Below are positions 33,239 through 39,939 of a DNA stretch of 39,939 nucleotides, piece by piece. Both the position numbers and the translations under genes were made by a program. Position 1 is the stretch's first letter; each line of letters begins with the position of its first letter. Source of the stretch: an uncultured Muribaculaceae bacterium (GTDB lineage Bacteria > Bacteroidota > Bacteroidia > Bacteroidales > Muribaculaceae); assembly GCA_910584365.1 (NCBI GenBank), contig CAJUAF010000023.1, positions 1-39,939 of the forward strand, in the 5' to 3' direction. The notes below the pieces were generated by a model. The model was not told where the DNA came from. It did no database searches and saw only the letters and a program-made list of their open reading frames with translations.

Positions 33239-34009
33239 TTATGGCAGCATATCAGCGGGATTGAAATCTTCCGGCTTGACGGTAACGGTTTTGAACTCTG
33301 ACACTTTTTTCACAGGTCGAGGCAATCCGTCAGCGGAATTCTTCTCCCTTATTTCAGCCTGTATGCTCATCCGGATGCAGAGGTTTACGCGGCGGTCTAT
33401 ATCATCGTTAGTCGATGTAAGACGCTCCATCAACTCCGTATCCCGTAGGTCAGAAAGGATTTTACCTGCCTCTGCCTGTTGTTCGGGTGTCGCGTCGGGA
33501 TTCATGGCAGTATTGATTTTTTCCTCCAGTTCGTCAAGGGGTATCCCTGTCGCTGAAGGCGCGGAGGGAACGGCATCCTCAATATCGCGGATGTCAACAT
33601 CAAATGCAGTATCAGTCTCGGCAGCCGACAGAGGGGTGAATTTTTGAGACTGCGTTGTCTGCGGTTCCGACATATCGGGGTTTTCTTCGGCAAATTCGAC
33701 ATCCTTGAAATTTACGTCGCCAATCATACTTTTAACCACTTTGGGTAAAGTCTCGGTAACAGTGTCGGTTATGACTTTCATCATCCTTGCCTCCAGACTG
33801 TCAATATCGAATGAACTTGCGCCTACCAGAGATTTGTTTTCAGTCTCCGGCACCGGTACATCCGGCTGTTGCCCTGAACTGTCAGCGGCAACGCCGTTCT
33901 CTTTCTTCTCGGTGGACTTGGGTTTGCGCCTATCCATAACCAGATAACCGACAAGGACAGCATTACACGCCAGTATGCCCCCCACTATGAATATTTCAAA
34001 TCCGGTCAT
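33239..34009 (-). CDS. TraD-like membrane-anchored protein of the tra operon
   Basis: A 256-residue protein with an N-terminal membrane helix (FEIFIVGGILACNAVLVGYL), an acidic, probably disordered middle (VEFAEENPDMSEPQTTQSQ) and a charged helical C-terminus (ILSDLRDTELMERLTSTNDD). Position between the DUF3408-like genes and traE corresponds to traD of related operons, but I do not recognise the sequence firmly. Its start overlaps the previous gene by 4 bp. Confidence 0.6.
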   Translation of the reverse strand: MTGFEIFIVGGILACNAVLVGYLVMDRRKPKSTEKKENGVAADSSGQQPDVPVPETENKSLVGASSFDIDSLEARMMKVITDTVTETLPKVVKSMIGDVNFKDVEFAEENPDMSEPQTTQSQKFTPLSAAETDTAFDVDIRDIEDAVPSAPSATGIPLDELEEKINTAMNPDATPEQQAEAGKILSDLRDTELMERLTSTNDDIDRRVNLCIRMSIQAEIREKNSADGLPRPVKKVSEFKTVTVKPEDFNPADMLP

Positions 34010-34680
34010 AGGCTTTTCTGATTTACATACCGGGATGTTATTATTGCCTCGATACTATCACGGTTCATATTGAAATGGTCGGAAAGCACATTGTCAATAA
34101 AACCTGTGATAGTGGAACAGGGACATTCTGCCGATTCAAGAAGCATCGTTATTACCCTATGATACCCTTTTCTGATACAGACTTGTTTGCCAGAAGTAGT
34201 CCTGAACGGATTTTCGGTCTCGTGAAGAAAAGCATCCTTGTATAAATCAGCGATGGGGACTGCTTCAAACGCGCTTTCTATTTCCTCGGATGATAATTCC
34301 TGCGGCATAGGGTTATCTCTGTCTCCCTCTTCACCATAAGTGCTTGAACCGCTTTTGGCATTGTCAGGCCGGCTTTGTATCGGTGTCTGCTCCTGAAAGT
34401 CAGTAACGGTCGGCATGACTACCGCACTTGCCTGAATGTAGGCCTCGACACGCTCCCTGATGTAAGTGTCAATCGCGGGTTTAACATCAGAAACAAATTC
34501 CTCAGACATTTGCGGAATGTTTTTCCGGAAGGTGTCAAGTGCTGAAATCATAGTGCCGGAGGCTGTGAGGACCTCTATGATATTACTCTTGTACTTGTCT
34601 CTTTTCCCGTTTACAAACAAATATGTGAAAAGTACGACATTGACTATGATTATAGCGATTATCAGGAATATATTAATCAT
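34006..34680 (-). CDS. Membrane-anchored protein with DUF3408-like C-terminus
   Basis: A 224-residue protein. It begins with a membrane helix (MINIFLIIAIIIVNVVLFTY), then a helical segment (YIRERVEAYIQASAVVMPTV) and a polar linker. The last 60 residues (KQVCIRKGYHRVITMLLESA, TGFIDNVLSDHFNMNRDSIE) line up with the C-terminal parts of the two DUF3408 proteins encoded just upstream. It overlaps both neighbours by 4 bp. It may be a membrane-tethered relative of them; function unknown. Confidence 0.65.
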   Translation of the reverse strand: MINIFLIIAIIIVNVVLFTYLFVNGKRDKYKSNIIEVLTASGTMISALDTFRKNIPQMSEEFVSDVKPAIDTYIRERVEAYIQASAVVMPTVTDFQEQTPIQSRPDNAKSGSSTYGEEGDRDNPMPQELSSEEIESAFEAVPIADLYKDAFLHETENPFRTTSGKQVCIRKGYHRVITMLLESAECPCSTITGFIDNVLSDHFNMNRDSIEAIITSRYVNQKSL

Positions 34681-34991
34681 AGCGTTACAGTTTTAGAACC
34701 ACGGTCTGTCAGTTCGTTGATGACATCCCTGTTGGCTACAAGGTGAGAGATTATGATATTGGTAACGTATGCCCCGATTGTCAGGTCTCTGTCGTCAAAC
34801 AGGGCCACCGTCTTTGCGAGTTTGTTGACAAGCTCACGGGGAACGAATATTCCTTTTCGCGCCCCGACGGTATAGGGGGCGAGGAACTCTGAGCGGTACG
34901 CTTTGACCGCCGTCTCGTCATGGAAGTCTGTTCCGACTTCTTCCGACGCTTTTGCGCAGACGCGCAAATCACAGTATTTCGGATTGTTCAT
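34677..34991 (-). CDS. DUF3408 family protein
   Basis: A 104-residue protein whose C-terminal half has the DUF3408 pattern (RKGIFVPRELVNKLAKTVAL, DRDLTIGAYVTNIIISHLVA, NRDVINELTDRG). Short helical proteins of this type are regular members of the traA-side cluster in Bacteroidales elements, and a ribbon-helix-helix-like DNA-binding role is possible. Gap to the 142-residue gene is 14 bp; its stop overlaps the next start. Confidence 0.7.
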   Translation of the reverse strand: MNNPKYCDLRVCAKASEEVGTDFHDETAVKAYRSEFLAPYTVGARKGIFVPRELVNKLAKTVALFDDRDLTIGAYVTNIIISHLVANRDVINELTDRGSKTVTL

Positions 34992-35005
34992 GTTTATTTC
35001 ATCTT

Positions 35006-35434
35006 TTAGAATTGTTTACTTTTTTGATACAGGCTCTGTAATATCGGCTCGACTTCCCGGAAATGTTCTGCGAGGACATTATGCACATACTGGGCGATTG
35101 ACAGGTCTTCATTGAATAAAGCCTGTATCTTCAGTATCTTGTGCCGGAACTCGTTTACAACCATGACCTGACGGCCTTTCTTATTGAAGGCGTCTATGGG
35201 GCATCCCTCAACGAATGTGCGCAGATATTCATCTTCCTCTTTCGTGCGGTCGGGTGTGACGGGCTTTCTCGCCAACTCATCTTTCACTTCGGCGGGCGGC
35301 GATTCTGTGGCGGGAGGCTCCCTCTTGGCTTTACGGTAGGACGGCATCGCGTCCTCACGGTAGCCGTCAAGGAAGTCCTGCGCGTCCTGTGTGTCGAAGC
35401 CGCTGGTTATATCCTTTTTCGCCATAGGGTTCAT
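35006..35434 (-). CDS. DUF3408 family protein
   Basis: A 142-residue protein with a polar N-terminal half (FLDGYREDAMPSYRKAKREP) and a conserved C-terminal part (AFNKKGRQVMVVNEFRHKIL, NEDLSIAQYVHNVLAEHFRE) typical of DUF3408. The start codon overlaps the traA stop (ATGA); Met4 (MAKKDITSG) is an alternative. It is probably a DNA-binding or partition partner of the ParA-like TraA next to it, which is inference from gene order. Confidence 0.72.
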   Translation of the reverse strand: MNPMAKKDITSGFDTQDAQDFLDGYREDAMPSYRKAKREPPATESPPAEVKDELARKPVTPDRTKEEDEYLRTFVEGCPIDAFNKKGRQVMVVNEFRHKILKIQALFNEDLSIAQYVHNVLAEHFREVEPILQSLYQKSKQF

Positions 35435-36189
35435 ACATTTATTATCTTGCGGATCTCGGCAACAAGCTCCGGCAGATTGCTCCCTTTCAGCAGACGCTTG
35501 TCGGGAGGCAACATAGTTGACCGGAACATTCCGACCTTTCCGACAGCGGCACCGTCCTTGAAAAATCTGGAGCTGTTTGCCAGCACCGTGTCGAGAGAGT
35601 GCAGCCCAAGTTCGTCAAGATAGTTGTCGATGATGCCGCACAGACGGGTTTTGGCCTTTGACGGCACACGGTTCCATACAAGGTTCACATCCTTGATTTT
35701 CGTTTTGCCCGTGGTGATCATGTTGTTCACCACATGGCTGGCGAAGCGGATTGAGCTTTTCATGTCGGCGGTGTCGGTGGTTATCGGCACGAAAAGATAG
35801 TCCATCACAGACAGGAGTTTCACGATTTCTATATCGTTCACCGTACCGGTGATGTCAAAAAACACCACTTGGGGATTTGCGCCCTCGTCGAGCCTCTCAA
35901 CGGCGACTTTCGCGGCCTCTGCCGGATTGGAGAGAATAATCTCGTATGCCTTCTTGCCGAAATTGCGGTAGAAGTTCTGCATCACCCTTTTAAGGTATGG
36001 ATTCTCTCCGGTGACATTGAGGTCGTTCTCGCGGTAGTCTTTCTGTGAATGCTGCCTATCGTCGCAGTCTATGACAATCACATCGACGTCCTCCAGATAA
36101 TAGAGGTAACTCGCCGTAAGAGCTGTGAGGGTTGACTTGCCCGCGCCACCTTTCTGCGTGGCAAAGGCAACGAAAACTGGTTCGCTCAT
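35431..36189 (-). CDS. traA: TraA, ParA-like ATPase
   Basis: A 252-residue ParA/MinD-type ATPase. The deviant Walker A motif TQKGGAGKST lies at residues 11-20, followed by VDVIVIDCDDRQHS and by VVFFDITGTVNDIEIVKLLS, which includes the Walker B region. Such proteins position DNA or protein complexes in the cell; at the head of a tra operon it may place the transfer complex or maintain the element. It is the first gene of the leftward operon, opposite mobA across a 0.9-kb spacer. No consensus promoter box is obvious directly upstream. Confidence 0.88.
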   Translation of the reverse strand: MSEPVFVAFATQKGGAGKSTLTALTASYLYYLEDVDVIVIDCDDRQHSQKDYRENDLNVTGENPYLKRVMQNFYRNFGKKAYEIILSNPAEAAKVAVERLDEGANPQVVFFDITGTVNDIEIVKLLSVMDYLFVPITTDTADMKSSIRFASHVVNNMITTGKTKIKDVNLVWNRVPSKAKTRLCGIIDNYLDELGLHSLDTVLANSSRFFKDGAAVGKVGMFRSTMLPPDKRLLKGSNLPELVAEIRKIINV

Positions 36190-36391
36190 AATTTTCGCGT
36201 TTTAATGTTAATGATTCGGGTGGATTATCTTGCCATTTCCGTATGGAATTCCCCCCGGCTTGATAGCCTTGTCCGGGCAGAAGGCACATACGCTGACTCA
36301 CAGGACCGGTCTTGTTATAATATGGTCAGCGGTGCATGGCGTCTGTATTGTGGGTTGCAACCGTTTCATTCCCGTTATGCCTTGCGTGCAG

Positions 36392-36447
36392 GAGTGTGTT
36401 GTCATTCAATCATTATTTCACACTTTCACACATGGGACAACAAACTC
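36392..36447. repeat. Inverted repeat in the traA-mobA spacer
   Basis: GAGTGTGTTGTC (36392-36403) and GACAACAAACTC (36436-36447) are reverse complements at 11 of 12 positions around a 32-nt spacer. It can form a stem-loop typical of relaxosome binding regions. Confidence 0.5.
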
Positions 36448-36462
36448 ACTTTATCACTCATA

Positions 36463-36482
36463 CACACCTGCACGCAGGTGTG
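36463..36482. repeat. Compact palindrome, candidate relaxosome site
   Basis: CACACCTGC-ac-GCAGGTGTG is perfect over 9 bp per arm with a 2-nt centre. A partial third copy, GCGTGCAGGaGTGTG, lies at 36385-36399. It is the most regular inverted repeat near the mob genes and a good candidate for binding by MobA or the relaxase. Confidence 0.5.
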
Positions 36483-36660
36483 GGCATGACGGATAAGATT
36501 GCAATGCCTGTGGCAGAAAACTCATGACAGAGAATGAAGAAATCAATGATTGTATTTAGGAATCAGTGTTCCGATTATCGTTCCTACATCGTCTCTGTCA
36601 TTCGAGCCTCTGTGCAAGTTAAACGAGGACAAATCACAAAAAGATTTACAACCATCTGAT

Positions 36661-36701
36661 TTTGCGTTACTTTGCGTAACGATTGCGCTACTTTGCGTTA
36701 C
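36661..36701. repeat. Four phased 10-bp iterons
   Basis: TTTGCGTTAC (36661-36670), TTTGCGTAAC (36671-36680), ATTGCGCTAC (36682-36691) and TTTGCGTTAC (36692-36701) form a direct array at 10-11-bp steps, that is, on one face of the helix. The first two also form a CGTTAC/GTAACG hairpin. The array suggests a DNA-binding protein loading side by side; mobA lies 400 bp downstream. Confidence 0.6.
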
Positions 36702-37105
36702 TTTTCATTCGGCGGAAAACCGTCGCACACGGATACATTGTTATAAATGCGGTGACAGCGAACCGCAGGAATCAGCCCCGGCACACGACAAAGATGTCAG
36801 ACAGTGCCGAAATAATATACCTCGACCGCCAGGACCGGCGCGGTCAGCCATGAATTACCCCGCTGATTCCATTTTTTCATCCGTCATAGCCGGATTATTC
36901 CCGCTGTCATATTTCTCAATATTATAGAGATGTTCACATGAACATAGCAAGGTATGTTTCCCGCTGCATGAAATAAGATTTGCAGCAGAAAACCCTTGCC
37001 ATGTGCATGGAGCCTGCGGTTACTCCAAAGTCGTAATCGCCATAAGAACCTGCGGTGCTGCAATACACCGTGATTTCCCAAAACGACCACTTAATCCCCG
37101 TTTTT

Positions 37106-37531
37106 ATGAAACAGAATTTTAAGAAAACCGGGCGTCATCCCAAGATAGACGCCACGGCTTTCCGATGCTCCGTCAATTTTTCGGCATCGGAACACGCCGC
37201 ACTCCAGACCATGCACGAGCAGTCTGGCATTGAATCCCTGTCGGCATTTGTCAAAATGCGGATATTCGCCAAACCATTCAAGGTGCATTATATAGATGAT
37301 AACACCCGCATCTTCATAGACAGGCTTTCTTCGCTCAACGCGCTTTACCGTACATTTGTCATTGACTATGACAAGTTCGTCGATATGCTTAAACAGCATT
37401 TCACCGAGAAGAAGGCGTTGTCATTGCTTTACAAATTGGAGCAGACTGCCGTGGAGATAGTAAAAGTCAACCGCGAGATTGTCGCACTCGCCAAAGAGTT
37501 CGATGCCCGATGGTTGCAAAAATCTCTTTAG
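37106..37531 (+). CDS. mobA: MobA, relaxosome accessory protein
   Basis: A 141-residue protein resembling the small DNA-binding mobilisation proteins that help the relaxase at the origin of transfer. A ribbon-helix-helix-like start is visible (FRCSVNFSASEHAALQTMHE, then SLSAFVKMRIF), followed by a helical C-terminus (LEQTAVEIVKVNREIVALAK). The start at 37106 is preferred over 37055 as it begins MKQNFKKTGR in a good context. It overlaps mobB by 22 bp. Confidence 0.82.
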   Translation: MKQNFKKTGRHPKIDATAFRCSVNFSASEHAALQTMHEQSGIESLSAFVKMRIFAKPFKVHYIDDNTRIFIDRLSSLNALYRTFVIDYDKFVDMLKQHFTEKKALSLLYKLEQTAVEIVKVNREIVALAKEFDARWLQKSL

Positions 37532-38892
37532 GCAAGTCCATCTACGGGGCATTGTCATACAACGCCGAGAAGATAAACAAGGAGAAGGGGCGTGTCCTCG
37601 ACACCAACAAAATCTATAATGACGGTTCCGGCAACATAGACATACACCGGGCTTTCGAGGATTTCAAACGGTGGATGCCGCAGCATACCAGAGCCGAGAA
37701 GACGATGATGCACATTTCCCTCAATCCCCATCCTGACGATGTATTGAGCGAAATGCAATACACGCAGCTTGCCCACGAGTACATGGAGAAGATGGGATTC
37801 TCGGAAATGCCGTATCTAATCGTGAAGCACGAGGACATAGACCGCCACCATATACATATCGTGGCTCTCCGTGTCCGTCCCGACGGCTCCTGTATCTCTG
37901 ACAAAAACAATTTCTACCGCAGCAAAGAGATAACACGGGAGCTGGAGAGGAAGTACGGGCTACATACCGCCGAGCGTCAAAAAATCACTCCCGATATGCC
38001 CATCAGGAAGATTGATCCGTCAGGCGACATCAAGCGACAGGTTGCCAACACGGTCAAGATGGTCGGTATGCGCTACAAGTTCCAGACCATCGGCGAGTAT
38101 AACGCTATTCTCGATCTATATAATGTAAGGTGTGAGCAGACCGAGGGCAGGGTCAACGGCAGGGAATATCACGGTCTGGTGTATTTTGCTACTGACGACA
38201 ACGGCAAGACCATCGCATCGCCGTTCAAGGCGTCGCGCCTCGGCAAGTTCGCCAGCCGCACGGCGATAGACGGAAGAATGGATAGGGCGAAAGACAAAAT
38301 CGACATCCGTCCGACCAAGCAAGCTGTTTCGGAGGCTATGGCAGAATCTTCCGGCAAGGATGATTTCATCGCCAAGCTCAAGGAGAGGAACATCGACCTT
38401 ATCCTGCGCTATACCGATACCGGGCGCATATACGGCGCGACATTTATAGACCACAATACTATGACAGTCCTCAACGGATCGCGTCTGGGTAAGGAGTTCT
38501 CCGCCAACTCACTTGAAAAGTGGTTCACCGTCGGAGAAAAGCCTTCGGTCATACCCGTTGAACCCGATGTTCAGCAGGAACAGCCACAGCCTGATACCCG
38601 ACAGTATCAACAGGGCAACAGCCAATCTCAATCCGGCAATACGCAATCTGGTAACGCAAACGGCTGGCAAAGCACGACGGGCGGCAGCGGTTCGGGTAGT
38701 TCTCAAAGTCAGCCGTTCAGCCAACCTCAACCCCAGACGCGGCAGAACAATTCTTCCGCTTACGATGATGCACCGACACTCCCCGGTCTTGACCTGTTCC
38801 AGACCGGACCCGGATTCGACCCGCAGGAGGAAGCCTTCTACCGCGAGATGCAGCGGCGCAGGAAGAAAAAACGCCGTGGCCCCAAACTATAA
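37510..38892 (+). CDS. mobB: MobB relaxase (MobP type)
   Basis: A 460-residue relaxase that should nick the origin of transfer and stay linked to the 5' end of the transferred strand. The N-terminal domain has candidate nucleophile tyrosines (Tyr12, Tyr17 in SIYGALSYNAEK), the MMHISLNPHPDD strand, and the metal-binding triad His113, His114, His116 in DIDRHHIHIVALRV. The C-terminal third is a low-complexity Gln/Ser/Asn-rich linker ending in a short basic tail (MQRRRKKKRRGPKL). It is followed 29 bp later by the coupling-protein gene. Confidence 0.9.
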   Translation: MVAKISLGKSIYGALSYNAEKINKEKGRVLDTNKIYNDGSGNIDIHRAFEDFKRWMPQHTRAEKTMMHISLNPHPDDVLSEMQYTQLAHEYMEKMGFSEMPYLIVKHEDIDRHHIHIVALRVRPDGSCISDKNNFYRSKEITRELERKYGLHTAERQKITPDMPIRKIDPSGDIKRQVANTVKMVGMRYKFQTIGEYNAILDLYNVRCEQTEGRVNGREYHGLVYFATDDNGKTIASPFKASRLGKFASRTAIDGRMDRAKDKIDIRPTKQAVSEAMAESSGKDDFIAKLKERNIDLILRYTDTGRIYGATFIDHNTMTVLNGSRLGKEFSANSLEKWFTVGEKPSVIPVEPDVQQEQPQPDTRQYQQGNSQSQSGNTQSGNANGWQSTTGGSGSGSSQSQPFSQPQPQTRQNNSSAYDDAPTLPGLDLFQTGPGFDPQEEAFYREMQRRRKKKRRGPKL

Positions 38893-38921
38893 TTTGTCAA
38901 ACTACAAACACAAGATTTATT

Positions 38922-39898
38922 ATGTCACAACAGGAAGATGACCTCAGGGCGTTGTCGAAAATCATGGATCTGCTCCGTGGTGTCAGCATCGCCGTGATGG
39001 TTGCCAACATTTACTGGTTCTGTCAGCCCCTTGTGTCGGGCTGGGAGTTCCACCCGCAGACCATGAAAGTCCTTCGCGGTCTTGACGAGGCCGGGAGCCT
39101 GTTCCACAATCCGTGGAACGCGAAATGGTGGACGCTGCTATTATTGGCTCTATCTTGTTTTGGCACCAAAGGTGTCAAGAACGAGAAAATCAAATGGAGC
39201 CAGATATGGCTCATAATCTCTATTGGTGCCGTGCTGTTTTTCCTCGATTGGTGGATGGTGTCTCTCGGCTGGTACTACACATATATATTCACCACCATAT
39301 CTGGTTATGTGTGCCTGCTACTCGGAGGGGTGTGGATGAGCCGTCTGCTGAAGAACAACATGATGGACGACCGTTTCAACGAGGAAAACGAATCGTTCAT
39401 GCAGGAGACCAAGCTGATGAAGAATGAATATTCAGTAAACCTACCTACACGCTTTTACTATAAAAAGCGGTGGAACAGGGGCTGGATAAACGTGGTCAAT
39501 CCGTTTCGAGCCTCGATAGTCCTCGGCACTCCCGGTTCCGGCAAGTCATTCGCGGTGGTCAACAATTTCATCAAACAGCAGATAGAAAAGGGCTTCGGGC
39601 TTTATGTGTATGACTACAAATTCCCTGATTTATCGTTGATTGCGTATAACCATATGCTCAACCATGCCGACAGTTACGGTAAGAATCCGCCCACGTTCTG
39701 CGTCATAAATTTCGATGATCCGGAACACTCTCACAGGTGCAATCCGATACACCCTGATTTCATGTCGGATATTGCCGACGCATACGAATCGGCATACACC
39801 ATTATGATGAATTTGAACCGCACATGGATACAGAAACAGGGCGATTTCTTCGTGGAATCCCCGATAGTGCTGTTTGCCGCAATCATCTGGTATCTCAA
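38922..39898 (+). CDS. mobC: Type IV coupling protein (MobC/VirD4-like), first exon of an interrupted gene
   Basis: The coupling protein links the relaxase-DNA complex to the secretion channel. The 325 complete codons present hold four N-terminal membrane segments (WWTLLLLALSCFGTKG, WLIISIGAVLFFLDWWMV, YIFTTISGYVCLLLGGVWM among them) and the Walker A motif GTPGSGKS (202-209), then YVYDYKFPDLSLIAYNHML. Homologues continue for several hundred residues. Here the match ends in IIWYLK at codon 326 and unrelated residues lead to a stop at 39921-39923. The break falls exactly at GTGCGCCC, the start signature of a group II intron, so the full protein probably needs splicing. Confidence 0.85.
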
Positions 39899-39939
39899 GT
39901 GCGCCCATAAGGCTGTATATTAATTGCTTAGTAGCATAA
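39899..39939 (+). mobile_element. 5' end of a group II intron (partial, runs off the window)
   Basis: From 39899 the sequence reads GTGCGCCCATAAGGCTGTAT. It shares the first nine bases, GTGCGCCCA, with the Lactococcus Ll.LtrB intron and fits the GTGYG rule for bacterial group II introns. It begins at the exact base where coupling-protein similarity stops. Only 41 bases are visible, so the ribozyme and any reverse transcriptase lie outside the window. Confidence 0.7.

Larger units (their letters stand above)
36190..37105. other. Divergent traA-mobA spacer, likely origin of transfer and control region
   Basis: No convincing gene is found in these 916 bp. It holds an inverted pair (36392-36403 / 36436-36447), a tight palindrome (36463-36482), four 10-bp iterons (36661-36701), a GACCGC/GCGGTC hairpin (36824-36829 / 36840-36845) and TGTTCA-ca-TGAACA (36931-36944). 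In related elements the origin of transfer lies beside the mob genes, so it is expected here. The nick site cannot be named from sequence alone. Confidence 0.6.
17400..39939. mobile_element. Integrative conjugative element of CTnDOT type (partial)
   Basis: The stretch holds a full traA-to-traQ type operon, mobA, mobB, a coupling-protein gene and the usual accessory genes (PcfK/PcfJ-like, DUF3873, lysozyme). It begins where a host glycan gene is cut at about 17,360-17,403 and runs past the right edge. Integrase, excision and rteABC-type regulatory genes are not in the window and should lie beyond the right side. The exact left boundary and target duplication cannot be fixed without the other end. 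Confidence 0.85.

Noticed and set aside
36550..36927. A 125-codon + strand frame in the traA-mobA spacer
   Set aside because: It contains the iteron array and hairpins, and its sequence has no family pattern; regulatory DNA is more likely.
38922..39923. Coupling-protein gene read as a simple 333-residue truncated protein
   Set aside because: The last eight codons do not match the family and begin at the group II intron signature, so an interrupted gene explains the data better than a short protein.
1..39939. CRISPR arrays or rRNA genes
   Set aside because: No regularly spaced repeat series with unique spacers and no rRNA-like sequence was seen anywhere in the window.

Overview
The window looks like a Bacteroidales gut commensal, probably near Muribaculaceae or Bacteroidaceae. 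The grounds are promoters of the Bacteroidetes form (TTTG, 19-21 bases, TAnnTTTG), a hybrid two-component regulator inside a glycan-use locus, and a CTnDOT-type tra/mob set. The species is inference.

Positions 1-17,400 are host chromosome. A small leftward operon (DUF3795, YCII-like, tautomerase, GNAT) has an in-frame stop near the start of the GNAT gene. It is followed by tRNA-Phe(GAA) with its own promoter and terminator, nicotinate phosphoribosyltransferase, and a secreted CMD-cupin protein on the + strand. A leftward polysaccharide-utilisation-type cluster comes next: aldose epimerase, GH36 alpha-galactosidase, sialate O-acetylesterase, a hybrid two-component regulator, GH92 alpha-mannosidase, and the C-terminal end of one more secreted protein. 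The enzymes fit host glycan trimming: mannose and galactose release, de-O-acetylation, then epimerisation of the sugar. No SusC/SusD pair lies inside the window.

From about 17,400 to the right edge the DNA is an integrative conjugative element, whose end cuts the last gene of the glycan cluster. Just inside are paired short direct repeats, an outward-facing promoter, a toxin-antitoxin-like pair with a 20-bp palindrome over its promoter, and about 750 bp of structured non-coding DNA. A rightward accessory operon (small membrane protein, PcfK-like, PcfJ-like, a hypothetical protein, DUF3873) meets head-on the long leftward tra operon, which runs from TraA (ParA-like) near 36.2 kb to a lysozyme at 21.8 kb. 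Together these encode a type IV secretion system: VirB4-like TraG, VirB6-like TraJ, VirB8-like TraK, VirB9-like TraN, VirB10-like TraM and several small membrane proteins. A 0.9-kb divergent intergenic region with repeats and palindromes, the likely origin of transfer and control region, separates traA from the rightward mobA, mobB relaxase and coupling-protein genes.

The coupling-protein gene breaks off 41 bases before the window end, at a sequence starting GTGCGCCC. That matches the 5' end of group II introns, so the gene is probably interrupted by an intron rather than simply truncated. No integrase gene is visible; it should lie beyond the right edge.
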